From an uncultured Lachnospiraceae bacterium (GTDB taxonomy: Bacteria > Bacillota > Clostridia > Lachnospirales > Lachnospiraceae): 51,850 nt of DNA. The position numbers were made by a program, and so were the translations under genes. Positions 8,150-16,548 of the stretch are shown piece after piece. Within the stretch, counting starts at the first letter, position 1, and each line of letters begins with the position of its first letter. The DNA is taken from positions 1-51,850 of the forward strand of contig CANOCU010000027.1 in assembly GCA_947564645.1 (NCBI GenBank), read 5' to 3'. The notes below the pieces were generated by a model. The model ran no database searches. It worked only from the letters and a program-made list of their open reading frames with translations, and was not told the origin of the DNA.

Positions 8150-9991
8150 TTACGCCCCTTTCCCCTCAAACGCATCCTCCACGGCTTCCTCCTGAAACTG
8201 CCTGGTATACAGATTATAGTAAGCGCCCCGCTTCGCGATCAGTTCCGGATGCGTACCCTGCTCAACGATCTTACCGTCGTGCACCACCAGGATCACGTCC
8301 GCCTGGCGGATGGTAGAGAGCCGGTGGGCAATGACGAAAGAGGTACGACCCTTCATCAGATGCTCTATGGCGTCCTGGATCAGCTTCTCGGTCACGGTAT
8401 CAATGGAAGAAGTGGCTTCATCTAGCACGAAGATACGCGGATCGGCCAGAATGGCCCTGGCAAAGGAGAGCAGCTGCTTCTCGCCGGTGGAAAGCAGATC
8501 CCCGCCTTCTCCCACGTCGCTGTCATAGCCCTTGTCCATCCGGGCGATCACGGCATCGGCGGATACGCTCTTGACGGCCGCCTCGATCTGCTCCATCGTG
8601 GCGTCCGGATTGCCGTAACGCAGATTCTCCAACACGGTGCCGGAGAACAGATGGGGCGTCTGCAGCACATAACCGATGTTACTGTGCAGCCACAGCTGCG
8701 AACGCTCTCTGGCGTCCCTGCCGTCGATCAGGATCCGCCCCGAAGTCGGTTCGAAGAAACGGCAGACCAGATTGACCAGCGTGGATTTGCCCGCGCCGGT
8801 CTCGCCGACGATCGCCACATTGGTGCCCTGCGGCACATGCAGGTTAAAATGCTCCAGCACATACTCGTCGCCGTCCGGGTACTTGAAGGACACGTCCTCG
8901 AAGGTAATATCCCCGTGCAGCGGCTCCCAGTTCTCTTTCCGGGGCTGAAAAGAATCCCCGTATCTGGCGACCACTTCCGGCGTGTCTCTGACGTCGGACT
9001 CCGTCTCCATCAGTCTGGTAAAACGCTCCACGTTAACCTGCACGGTGATCAGGTCGGAAATCGCCCGCACGATCCACTGCACCGGCTCCATCATGCCCAG
9101 CGCGTAGGACATAAATACGGACAGGGTACCGATCTCGATCACCCCCTGCAGGGTGATGATACCGCCCCGCCACAGCACCACGGCCAGGGCCAGCGACGAG
9201 GAGAAGGAGATCATCGAAGAAAACAGGGCCCGGTAATGCATGGCATGTACGGAGGTAGTCTTCATCTCGGCAGTGGTCCCGTCAAAATCCTGCTCCATCT
9301 TCTCCTCGATCACCAGTGTCTTCGTGGTTCTTGCGCCGGTAATGCCTTCGTTAAAGTTACCGGTAATCCGGGAATTGATCTCCCGGATCCGGCGGTTTAA
9401 GACCACCAGCTTTTTCTGGAAGAACGCGGCCGCAAGGGCGGTAAGCGGCACGATGGCCAACACCCACAGCGCCAGCCGGAAGTTGATGCCCAGCATGACC
9501 ACCACGGCTCCCAGAATGTAGGATGAATTCCAGATACCGTCCATCAGCCCCCAGGAGACCAGACTGCCGATGCGGTTGGTATCGCTCATCACTCTGGCGT
9601 GAATATAGCCCACGCTGTTCTGGTTATAATAGGAAAAGGCCAGCGTCTGCAGGTGATCGAAGCTTGCCCGCTTCATATCCCTGCCCACATACATCTCGAT
9701 CTGGCACGCCTGATAGGCCGAGATCGTATTGGCCACCACCTGAAAGGCCAGAACCATTATGTAAGCTGCGATAAAGCTGCCCAGCGTTTCCAACATTCCT
9801 TTTGCAATAAACCGGTTCAGTGCATATCGCTGAAAAAGCGGCAGTATGATATCCACCAGCCCGCCGGCCAGTCCCAGAAGGATCATCGAGACGATGATCC
9901 GGCGATAGGGCTTTAAATACGGCAGCAGTTTGTTGATGCCAAACCAGGGAAGCGATACATATTCCTGCTGCTCGTCCTTATTATGCGCCAT
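8150..9991 (-). CDS. ABC exporter half-transporter, catalytic subunit of a heterodimer
   Basis: This 613-residue protein has an N-terminal six-helix ABC membrane domain (about residues 30-330) and a C-terminal ATPase. Walker A is GETGAGKST (about 396-404), the signature is a variant LSTGEKQ (near 498), and Walker B is FVLDEATSS with the catalytic Glu525 intact. The H-loop histidine is in IAHRLSTI. The gene overlaps the preceding ABC gene by 11 bases, typical of paired half-transporters. The partner has an Asp in place of the catalytic Glu, so the two should form an asymmetric TM287/288-like or BmrCD-like exporter. Substrate is unknown. It is the last gene of an apparent operon that begins with redox genes. 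Confidence 0.93.
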   Translation of the reverse strand: MAHNKDEQQEYVSLPWFGINKLLPYLKPYRRIIVSMILLGLAGGLVDIILPLFQRYALNRFIAKGMLETLGSFIAAYIMVLAFQVVANTISAYQACQIEMYVGRDMKRASFDHLQTLAFSYYNQNSVGYIHARVMSDTNRIGSLVSWGLMDGIWNSSYILGAVVVMLGINFRLALWVLAIVPLTALAAAFFQKKLVVLNRRIREINSRITGNFNEGITGARTTKTLVIEEKMEQDFDGTTAEMKTTSVHAMHYRALFSSMISFSSSLALAVVLWRGGIITLQGVIEIGTLSVFMSYALGMMEPVQWIVRAISDLITVQVNVERFTRLMETESDVRDTPEVVARYGDSFQPRKENWEPLHGDITFEDVSFKYPDGDEYVLEHFNLHVPQGTNVAIVGETGAGKSTLVNLVCRFFEPTSGRILIDGRDARERSQLWLHSNIGYVLQTPHLFSGTVLENLRYGNPDATMEQIEAAVKSVSADAVIARMDKGYDSDVGEGGDLLSTGEKQLLSFARAILADPRIFVLDEATSSIDTVTEKLIQDAIEHLMKGRTSFVIAHRLSTIRQADVILVVHDGKIVEQGTHPELIAKRGAYYNLYTRQFQEEAVEDAFEGKGA

Positions 9992-11816
9992 GTACAGCCA
10001 CCTCCTCCGGCAAAGTCATCTGCATATCGTAAATACGGCGGTAAATGCCGCCTTTCTCCATCAGTTCCTCGTGAGAACCCAGTTCGGCGATCCGGCCCCT
10101 GTCTAACACCAGGATACATTCCGCCTGCATCAGTGTGGTGACCCGGTGAGAAATCAGAATTACCGTAGAATCGCCCAGATTCTTCCGAAGCGCCTGGCGG
10201 ATCCTTGCGTCCGTCTGCGCGTCCACCGCCGACAGGGAGTCGTCGAAGATCATGATCGGCGTCCGCTGGGTCAGCATACGCGCCATAGCCGTCCGCTGCT
10301 TCTGACCGCCGGAGAGGGTAACGCCCCGCTCCCCCACCACGGTATCATAGCCGTTCGCAAATTCCAGGATCGCATCGTCCACGCAGGCAATGGATGCCGC
10401 CTGGCGAATATCGGCCAGACTCATATTGCGGCGCGTGATACCGATGTTCTCCGCGATCGTGCGGGAAAATAGAAACGACTCCTGCAGCACCATTCCGATA
10501 TGGGAACGCACCCAGCTTCCCTTCATATCCGCGATATCCACGCCGCCAATCGTAATGCGGCCGTTTTCCGGCGGCAGATCATATAGCCGGTTTAAAAGAT
10601 GCATCAACGTGGATTTGCCGGAACCCGTACCACCCAGGATGCCGAACGTGGTGCCCTGCGGGATCCGGAAGCTGATATCAGAGAGAACAGGCGTGTCCGC
10701 GTAAGCGAAAGAAACATTGTGAAACTCGATATCGCCGTGCATGTCCGGCGTAACGGCCTCCGGTTTATCCTGCTCCGCAGGAGAATTCATGATATAACGG
10801 ATACGCTCGATGGAAACGCCGGCCTTACTCATCTCGGCGATCATACGCCCCAGGGAACGGACCGGCCAGGTCAGCATGGCATTATAGGAAATAAAAGCGA
10901 TGAACTCCCCCGCAGTCATACTGCCCCTGACACAGAATACGGAACCAAAAATCACGATCAGCATGACCTGCAGGCCGGAGATCAGATCCCCCGCGCCCCA
11001 GAACAGCGCCAGAAACCGGCACAGTCTGATCCACAGATCCGTATAGATATTGTTCTGTTTCTCAAAACGGTCCTTTTCGTACTTCTCCCGGCCAAAGGCG
11101 CGCACGACCCGCACGCCGGTCAGATTTTCCTGCGCAATGGTAGACAGGATTCCCTCATTCTCATCACATTTCATGAACTGGCTGCTGATCTTCGAATGAA
11201 AATAAGTAGAGTAAGCGATAATGACGGGAATGGACGCCAGGGCGACCAATGTCAGCTTCGGATTCATGGAAGCCATGAAGAGCAGGGACAAAACGATCAG
11301 AATGACAATACGAAAAACGGACGTCACCTGTTCCGATACGAAATTCTTCACCATGTCCACATCGGAAGTGCAGCGCTGAATGATATCCCCCGTCTGATTC
11401 TGCATATGCCAGGAATAAGGAAGCCGCTGAATATGGGAAAACAGCCGGTTCCGCATTCTCTCCGCCAGGCTCTCCGCCCCCTTCGTATTAAAAAGAAGAA
11501 ACAGATAGCGAAAGGTGACCGAGAAGAATGCCAGAAGCACGAGCAGGATCCCAATCAGCCAAAGATGCTCCCGCAGATACCCCACACCGCCGATGCTCCC
11601 GATCAGATCCATCAGAAATCCCGGCAGACGGAGCGCATTGTCGCCCAGAATACCGTCTACGGTGGTCCGGATCAGCTGCGGCGAGAGCATGTCCACCCCC
11701 GTTACACATAGCGCGGCAGCAATGCTGACCAGGAAATAGCGGATGCTTCCACGCAGAAATTCAAAAACCAGAGAAATCTTTGTATAGGACTGCTGCCCTG
11801 TCTTGCTCTTATTCAT
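9981..11816 (-). CDS. ABC exporter half-transporter, degenerate-site subunit of a heterodimer
   Basis: This 611-residue protein has an ABC exporter membrane domain followed by an ATPase. Walker A is GGTGSGKSTL, the signature is a canonical LSGGQKQR, and Walker B is IMIFDDSLS. There Asp526 replaces the usual catalytic glutamate. This is the classic pattern of the subunit that supplies the degenerate Walker B in heterodimeric exporters, while its signature completes the partner's catalytic site. The start has AGGAGG upstream and lies 33 bases after the 4Fe-4S protein gene. The downstream half-transporter overlaps its end. Confidence 0.93.
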   Translation of the reverse strand: MNKSKTGQQSYTKISLVFEFLRGSIRYFLVSIAAALCVTGVDMLSPQLIRTTVDGILGDNALRLPGFLMDLIGSIGGVGYLREHLWLIGILLVLLAFFSVTFRYLFLLFNTKGAESLAERMRNRLFSHIQRLPYSWHMQNQTGDIIQRCTSDVDMVKNFVSEQVTSVFRIVILIVLSLLFMASMNPKLTLVALASIPVIIAYSTYFHSKISSQFMKCDENEGILSTIAQENLTGVRVVRAFGREKYEKDRFEKQNNIYTDLWIRLCRFLALFWGAGDLISGLQVMLIVIFGSVFCVRGSMTAGEFIAFISYNAMLTWPVRSLGRMIAEMSKAGVSIERIRYIMNSPAEQDKPEAVTPDMHGDIEFHNVSFAYADTPVLSDISFRIPQGTTFGILGGTGSGKSTLMHLLNRLYDLPPENGRITIGGVDIADMKGSWVRSHIGMVLQESFLFSRTIAENIGITRRNMSLADIRQAASIACVDDAILEFANGYDTVVGERGVTLSGGQKQRTAMARMLTQRTPIMIFDDSLSAVDAQTDARIRQALRKNLGDSTVILISHRVTTLMQAECILVLDRGRIAELGSHEELMEKGGIYRRIYDMQMTLPEEVAVHGA

Positions 11817-11849
11817 CCTTACCTCCTCTTCTCCTCCTCGTGGATCTCT

Positions 11850-12674
11850 CTATCTCTTAAAATGCAGACACTTGGCCGGGCAGGCGTCCACGCACCTGCC
11901 GCAGCGAATGCACTCCGGCGAGACGGAGATCTCCTGCAGGGAAAGCGCTACCGGACAGGCCCGCTCGCAGGCGCCGCAGGAAACGCACTTCTCCTCCTCC
12001 CACCGGATCTTCACCAGGCAAAACCGGTTAAACCAGCCATAGATGGCCCCCAGCGGGCACAGATACTGGCAAAACGGCCGGTAGACCTTGACCGAAAGAA
12101 GAAGCAAAAAGATTAACACGCCAAGCTTCCAGTAGAACAGGCCGCCGATCTGGCTGCGCAGCAGTTCATTCCTGCCAAGCAAGGGCAGCGCGCCAAGAAG
12201 CGTTCCGGAAGGACACAGATACTTGCAGAATGCCGGGATCTTGGCAAACCCGCCGAACAGAAACATCGAACCCACGCAGACCAAAAGCACAAGCGTGGCA
12301 TATTTCCCGTATTTCAGGATGTGGTGGCCGGGCAGTCTTTTCCGTTTCCGAAAGACCGGAATCTTATGCAGCAGATCCTGTACCAGCCCGAAGGGACACA
12401 GGAAACCGCAGACCGTCCGTCCAAGAAGACTGCCGAACACAAAGAAGAAGCCCAGTACACCGAAAGGCACGCTAAATCCCTGCCGGTTCAGCAGGGCCTG
12501 CAGCGCCCCGATCGGGCAGGACATCACCGCTCCGGGACAGGAATAGCAGTTTAGCCCCGGAACGCAGACATATTTCATAGCACCCTGGTAAATTTTACCG
12601 TTTAGAAAGCCGTACGCATACCCGTTGGTCACGATCGTGAAAACAAGCTGTACGATAAGACGCAGTTTCTGCAT
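11850..12674 (-). CDS. 4Fe-4S binding membrane protein (NapH/RdxA-like)
   Basis: From the ATG at 12674 the protein has 274 residues; a longer frame reaches 12755, but TGGAG seven bases before 12674 favours the shorter form. It has about five membrane helices with repeated Cys-rich loops: YSCPGAVMSCPIG, CGFLCPFGL, FCKYLCPSGT and FCQYLCPLGA. Two ferredoxin-type clusters close the protein (CVSCGACERACP and CIRCGRCVDACP). Such proteins carry electrons across or at the membrane. It sits directly after a thioredoxin-like lipoprotein and a CXXC mini-protein, so it probably supplies reducing equivalents to an extracytoplasmic thiol pathway. Confidence 0.88.
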   Translation of the reverse strand: MQKLRLIVQLVFTIVTNGYAYGFLNGKIYQGAMKYVCVPGLNCYSCPGAVMSCPIGALQALLNRQGFSVPFGVLGFFFVFGSLLGRTVCGFLCPFGLVQDLLHKIPVFRKRKRLPGHHILKYGKYATLVLLVCVGSMFLFGGFAKIPAFCKYLCPSGTLLGALPLLGRNELLRSQIGGLFYWKLGVLIFLLLLSVKVYRPFCQYLCPLGAIYGWFNRFCLVKIRWEEEKCVSCGACERACPVALSLQEISVSPECIRCGRCVDACPAKCLHFKR

Positions 12675-12736
12675 AATTCTACTCCATTCCCGATTTCCAT
12701 GCTGTTCCAGTACCGCTTTTCCCCAAAAGGCGCTGC

Positions 12737-12931
12737 TTATCCGATCCCGATGCATTCCAGGCAGATCATCACCGCCTTACGCCAGATCACGGCAAACTGC
12801 CCCTGCGCCGCGCCAATCCCCAGACAGAGAATCCCCAGCAGCACACCGGGCAACCAGCCGTATTTCCCGAAGCTTCTCCGGACAGCCACAGCCGTATGCC
12901 TGTCTTTTGCATCATTCTTCCAGAAGCCCAT
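12737..12931 (-). CDS. Small CXXC-containing membrane protein (CD1871A type)
   Basis: This 64-residue gene was chosen from its ribosome binding site (AAGGAGA seven bases before ATG 12931) and its ending. It overlaps the stop of the redoxin gene by 20 bases. The protein has one hydrophobic segment (GWLPGVLLGILCLGIGAAQG) and ends in RKAVMICLECIGIG. That ending is the hallmark of short clostridial proteins named after CD1871A, with the CLEC motif next to the C terminus. It is a probable membrane-linked thiol partner between the redoxin and the 4Fe-4S protein. The wider frame to 13033 is out-of-frame read-through of the redoxin gene. Confidence 0.82.
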   Translation of the reverse strand: MGFWKNDAKDRHTAVAVRRSFGKYGWLPGVLLGILCLGIGAAQGQFAVIWRKAVMICLECIGIG

Positions 12932-13592
12932 CGATCTTCTCCTTCCAGGACTCTTTGTCCATGGCGCCCACCACCGTATCCAGCACCTCGCCCTTCCCGT
13001 CCACGAAGAAGGTCGTCGGCACGGCGCTGACACCGCTCAACATCGAACGGAACAATGATTCATTCAGGAGCAGATGCGTATAAGCCGCCCCGGTCTGCGT
13101 GACCAGAGACGAAGCATACTCCGTCGCATCTGTTTCTGCCCCTTCCTGCACATCACTGATAATGCCGATGATCTGAAACTCATCCGTCTCATATTCCCCG
13201 GCCAGCTCTCCCAGGCCCGGCATCTCGCTTAAACAGGGATTACAGTAAGTGGCCCACACATTGACCATCGTCAGCTTCGATTCTGTAAAGACCGCTTCCG
13301 TAACGGTATTCCCCTCCAGATCCTGGGCCTCGAAGGTGATCCCGGAAGACTGTCCGTCTGTACCGGCAGCTTCCTTTTGACCGGCTGTTTCCGCCTGCGC
13401 CCCGTCCTGACTTGCTCCGTCTTCCTGTGCCGATACGCTTTCCTGTTCCGTTCTGTCCGCATCCGCCGTTTGTTCCGCTTCCGGCCGTCTGCCTCCCGCC
13501 TGTGAATCCCTGCCGCATCCTCCAAGCATCCCCATTGTCATAGATGCCAGACAGATCAACAAGCACACAGAACCATATGTCTTCTTTTTCAT
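12912..13592 (-). CDS. Thioredoxin-like (TlpA/ResA-type) lipoprotein
   Basis: Starting at ATG 13592 (AGGAGG upstream), the 226-residue protein has a lipoprotein signal peptide ending in LGGC. A low-complexity Glu/Gln/Ala-rich linker of about 60 residues follows, then a thioredoxin fold. The redox motif is WATYCNPCLSEMP, followed by a cis-proline region (SAVPTTFFVDG). It should be anchored outside the membrane and reduce or exchange disulfides there. The next genes are the CXXC mini-protein and the 4Fe-4S membrane protein, forming a coherent redox set. The longer frame from 13640 lacks a ribosome binding site. Confidence 0.9.
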   Translation of the reverse strand: MKKKTYGSVCLLICLASMTMGMLGGCGRDSQAGGRRPEAEQTADADRTEQESVSAQEDGASQDGAQAETAGQKEAAGTDGQSSGITFEAQDLEGNTVTEAVFTESKLTMVNVWATYCNPCLSEMPGLGELAGEYETDEFQIIGIISDVQEGAETDATEYASSLVTQTGAAYTHLLLNESLFRSMLSGVSAVPTTFFVDGKGEVLDTVVGAMDKESWKEKIDGLLEE

Positions 13593-13694
13593 GATCGTTT
13601 GTTTCCTCCTTATTTCCAATTCACAAATTATGATTCCCATCTAATGTCTTTTCGTTAAACCAGTATACTGCTGTCCACCCCATTACAAAAAAAT

Positions 13695-13722
13695 TTGACT
13701 TCTACAAGTAACAGGATAAAAT
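13695..13722 (+). promoter_or_regulatory. Promoter of lrgAB
   Basis: TTGACT (13695-13700), a 16-base spacer and TAAAAT (13717-13722) lie about 50 bases upstream of lrgA. The intergenic region is shared with the divergent redox operon, for which I found no convincing promoter. Confidence 0.5.
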
Positions 13723-13770
13723 AAAATTATGGAAATATCAAATAAAATCTTTTGACAAGGGAGAAAACCC

Positions 13771-14148
13771 ATGAAATATTTACGTCAGTTTTGCATTATC
13801 CTTTTTGTCTCGTTTCTCGGCGAACTTTTGCATATCCTGATACCGCTTCCTGTCCCTGCAAGCGTCTACGGGCTGGTCCTCATGCTCACCGCCCTGTGCA
13901 CAGGAATCCTGAAGACGGATCAGGTGAGCGCTGCCGCCGACTTCCTGATCGAGATCATGCCGGTCATGTTCATCCCTGCCGCCGTAGGCCTTCTGGATGC
14001 CTGGCCGTCCCTTAAACCGGTCTTTCTTCCTGTGATCCTGATCACTCTGGTCACCACCGTGATCGTCATGACAGTGACCGGACAGGTCACACAACGCATG
14101 ATCCGGCACAGGCCCCGAAAGAAGCGGACAGAGAAACCGCAGTCTTAA
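13771..14148 (+). CDS. lrgA: LrgA/CidA-family holin-like membrane protein
   Basis: The 125-residue protein has four hydrophobic helices and the family pattern LGELLHILIPLPVPASVYGLVLM near the N terminus. It is normal in length for LrgA/CidA. GGGAG lies just upstream of ATG 13771. LrgA/CidA proteins are holin-like and work with LrgB. In staphylococci they affect murein hydrolase export and cell death, and in other bacteria the pair has been linked to pyruvate or glycolate-type transport. The partner gene starts 25 bases downstream, so the two form an operon. Confidence 0.9.
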   Translation: MKYLRQFCIILFVSFLGELLHILIPLPVPASVYGLVLMLTALCTGILKTDQVSAAADFLIEIMPVMFIPAAVGLLDAWPSLKPVFLPVILITLVTTVIVMTVTGQVTQRMIRHRPRKKRTEKPQS

Positions 14149-14173
14149 AACACTCACGAAAAGTTAGAAAGGC

Positions 14174-14878
14174 ATGGTACCTAAAATGCAGCATATAATA
14201 ACCGATTCCGTATTCTTCGGTGCAGTGATCAGTCTTGCCGCGTACGAGGCCGGGCTGCTCCTAAAAAGAAAATTCAAACTGGCAATCTTAAATCCTCTGC
14301 TGATCGGGACGATCTGCGTCATGGCGGTGTTGTCCTTTCTTAATGTGGAGTACAGCCATTACAACGAAAGCGCACGCTATATCAGCTATCTGCTCACACC
14401 GGCCACCATATGTCTTGCAGTCCCCCTTTACCGCCAGCTTGCTCTGCTTAAGAGTAATCTTAAGGCCGTGGCGGGCGGCATCACCTCCGGCGTCCTTGCA
14501 AGCCTTGTGAGCGTCTTCCTGCTTGCAAAACTGTTCGGCTTAAACCACGAGCAATATGTAACGCTGCTGCCCAAATCCATCACCACTGCCATCGGACTTG
14601 GCATTTCCGAGGAGCTTGGCGGTGTTCCCACCATCACGGTAGCCGTCATCATCGTCACCGGTATCCTCGGAAATGTCATTGCAGAATTTGTATACAAGCT
14701 GTTTCGCATCGAAGAACCCATTGCCAGGGGACTGGCGCTTGGTACGGCCTCTCACGCGATCGGCACCGCCAGAGCCATGGAAATGGGCGAAGTCGAAGGC
14801 GCCATGAGCAGTCTGGCCATTGCCGTGGCAGGACTCATGACCGTTATCGGCGCTTCGCTGTTCGCCAATCTGATCTGA
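14174..14878 (+). CDS. lrgB: LrgB/CidB-family membrane protein
   Basis: The 234-residue protein has six or more hydrophobic helices and conserved LrgB segments: LLPKSITTAIGLGISEELGG, VIIVTGILGNVIAEFVYKLF and GLALGTASHAIGTARAMEMG. It is full-length for the family. The chosen ATG at 14174 has only a weak AAGG close by; ATG 14186 is a possible alternative. It is the partner of lrgA directly upstream. It converges on the FAD/Rieske gene, whose stop is eight bases away. Confidence 0.92.
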   Translation: MVPKMQHIITDSVFFGAVISLAAYEAGLLLKRKFKLAILNPLLIGTICVMAVLSFLNVEYSHYNESARYISYLLTPATICLAVPLYRQLALLKSNLKAVAGGITSGVLASLVSVFLLAKLFGLNHEQYVTLLPKSITTAIGLGISEELGGVPTITVAVIIVTGILGNVIAEFVYKLFRIEEPIARGLALGTASHAIGTARAMEMGEVEGAMSSLAIAVAGLMTVIGASLFANLI

Positions 14879-14885
14879 CAAAATA

Positions 14886-16232
14886 TCATTTCCTTTTACA
14901 GTTATTTTGTGCCGGGCCATCGATCAGATGCCCATTTTCGTCAAAACGCGAGCCATGACAGGGACAATCATAAGTGCCTTCCTCCGGATTCCATTCCAAT
15001 CGGCATCCCATATGCGGACAATTCGGCACGATCCTTCCTTTATCCGCAGGCAGCAGGCGCCTTGCAAGCCCCTTGAGCGCATATACTCCCTGAACCCCCA
15101 GCTCCATCACTGCCCTGCCTGTCAGACTCCTTTGCGGAGAAAAAGCTCCCGCCTGCGGGCATCTCTGCTCAGTGATCAATGCCGTCAGAATATGAGCCGC
15201 CGCCATAGATGACGACATCCCCCATTTTCCAAATCCTGTTGCCACATACCAATTGGGCTTGCGTATCGAAAAACGGCCAATATACGGAATGCCGTCCAAC
15301 GTCATGCAGTCCTGAGCCGACCATTGACTGATCACCCGGCTTTCGGGATATAGTTCCTGCGCTCTGGCCTGCAGCCAGGCATACTGGCCGCCATTCTTAT
15401 TCCGGCCGGTCCGATGGCTGCCACCGCCAAGCAACAGCATTTCCCCCTGCTGCCGAAACGACAGCCCGTCCTTGTCGATCCCAAGATACATCCCCTCAAT
15501 CCGGCCGGCTCCTTCTAAGGCCGCCACATAACTCCGCTCCTGGTACATTCTCGCAAAATAATACCCGGGTACTTTGATAAACGGATAGTGGCAGGCAAAT
15601 ATGATATGCCGCGCCGTCACGCATCCTCTGCTTGTCTGTACCCGGTCCCCCTCAACTTTCAGGACTTCCGTCTGTTCATATACCGTAACTTCTTCCGATA
15701 TGGCCGACAGGAATTTCAGCGGATTGAATCTGGCCTGCCCGTCAAATCTGGCCACCCCCGCCACAGGAAACGGCAGTTCACTGTCCGTTTCAAACACGGC
15801 TTCGACACCGATCGCATTTGCCGCCGCTACTTCCCGCCTGATAGATACTTCGTCCTTTTGCGAATACAGGTAAGACGGGCATCTGACAAAATCACAGTCT
15901 ATCTTCTTCTCCCTGATCAGGCTCTCATACGCTGCAATCGCGTTCTCATTTGCGGATTCATAGGCAAAAGCTGCCCTGCTGCCGAGCGTATGGACCAACC
16001 GGTCATAAATCAGGCCATGTTGAAATGTGATCTTGGCCGTCGTATTCTTTGTCTGCCCACTGCCAATCCTGTCCGCCTCCAAAACAATCGTCCTGATCCC
16101 CGTCTGCTGCAGCTGACAGGCCGTCAGGATTCCTGCCATCCCTGCTCCAATGACTACCGCTTCCGTCTCCAGATCCCCCGGAAGCGGTGTACGCTTTCTG
16201 ATCTTCGTTTCTTTCATCCAGATTGATTCCAT
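14886..16232 (-). CDS. FAD-dependent oxidoreductase with C-terminal Rieske [2Fe-2S] domain
   Basis: This is a 448-residue protein. An N-terminal DAO-type FAD domain carries the dinucleotide motif VIGAGMAGILTACQL and, later, the second FAD segment YVATGFGKWGMSSS. The last ~50 residues are a Rieske domain with ligands in NCPHMGC and YDCPCHGSRFD. This FAD-plus-Rieske layout is common in clostridia and in YhfW-like proteins; the substrate is unknown. GGAGG six bases before ATG 16232 fixes the start. The promoter carries a perfect palindrome (16364-16379), suggesting repressor control. Confidence 0.92.
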   Translation of the reverse strand: MESIWMKETKIRKRTPLPGDLETEAVVIGAGMAGILTACQLQQTGIRTIVLEADRIGSGQTKNTTAKITFQHGLIYDRLVHTLGSRAAFAYESANENAIAAYESLIREKKIDCDFVRCPSYLYSQKDEVSIRREVAAANAIGVEAVFETDSELPFPVAGVARFDGQARFNPLKFLSAISEEVTVYEQTEVLKVEGDRVQTSRGCVTARHIIFACHYPFIKVPGYYFARMYQERSYVAALEGAGRIEGMYLGIDKDGLSFRQQGEMLLLGGGSHRTGRNKNGGQYAWLQARAQELYPESRVISQWSAQDCMTLDGIPYIGRFSIRKPNWYVATGFGKWGMSSSMAAAHILTALITEQRCPQAGAFSPQRSLTGRAVMELGVQGVYALKGLARRLLPADKGRIVPNCPHMGCRLEWNPEEGTYDCPCHGSRFDENGHLIDGPAQNNCKRK

Positions 16233-16349
16233 CTAAAACCTCCGCTTCACTCTCCTTTACATGCACCTGTTCCCCCTGCCAGGCAACCACATTTCGCAGC
16301 AAAAACACCTTTCCTTTCGCATTTCTACCACAAAACATTGTATTTATTT

Positions 16350-16379
16350 AGTATATGCTGAAAGTTGATAATTATCAAC
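16350..16379 (-). promoter_or_regulatory. Promoter with overlapping 16-bp palindromic operator
   Basis: On the minus strand TTGATA (16378-16373), a 17-base spacer and TATACT (16355-16350) form a near-consensus promoter for the FAD/Rieske gene. A perfect palindrome, GTTGATAATTATCAAC (16364-16379), covers the -35 box. A bound regulator would block RNA polymerase. The shape is reminiscent of Fur/PerR-type sites, but the regulator is not identified. The leader between here and 16232 contains no other recognisable feature. Confidence 0.65.
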
Positions 16380-16442
16380 ACATTTTACAGCAAAGTACCG
16401 CCAAAAAAGATAAATTTCTACATTTATAATTCAATTGTATTC

Positions 16443-16471
16443 AAAAAGAACCGGCTGTACCGGTTCTTTTT
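16443..16471 (-). terminator. Terminator of the GH3-GH43 operon
   Basis: AAAAAGAACCGG (16443-16454) and CCGGTTCTTTTT (16460-16471) form a perfect 12-bp stem with a CTGTA loop and T-runs on both strands. It lies 78 bases past the GH43 stop codon. The remaining gap up to 16548 shows nothing else. Confidence 0.85.
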
Positions 16472-16548
16472 CGATATCTTACTCAGATATGGTATGCGGC
16501 ACAACAACCGCCACAGCCTCTCTTCCTGCCCCACTCCGGTATGAAGTG

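Noticed and set aside
10599-11711. 370-codon plus-strand frame opposite an ABC exporter
   Set aside because: It is the antisense of a clear ABC transporter, with low-complexity charged composition.
12932-13033. Longer start for the CXXC mini-protein
   Set aside because: The extra residues are an out-of-frame reading of the redoxin gene; the good ribosome binding site is at 12931.
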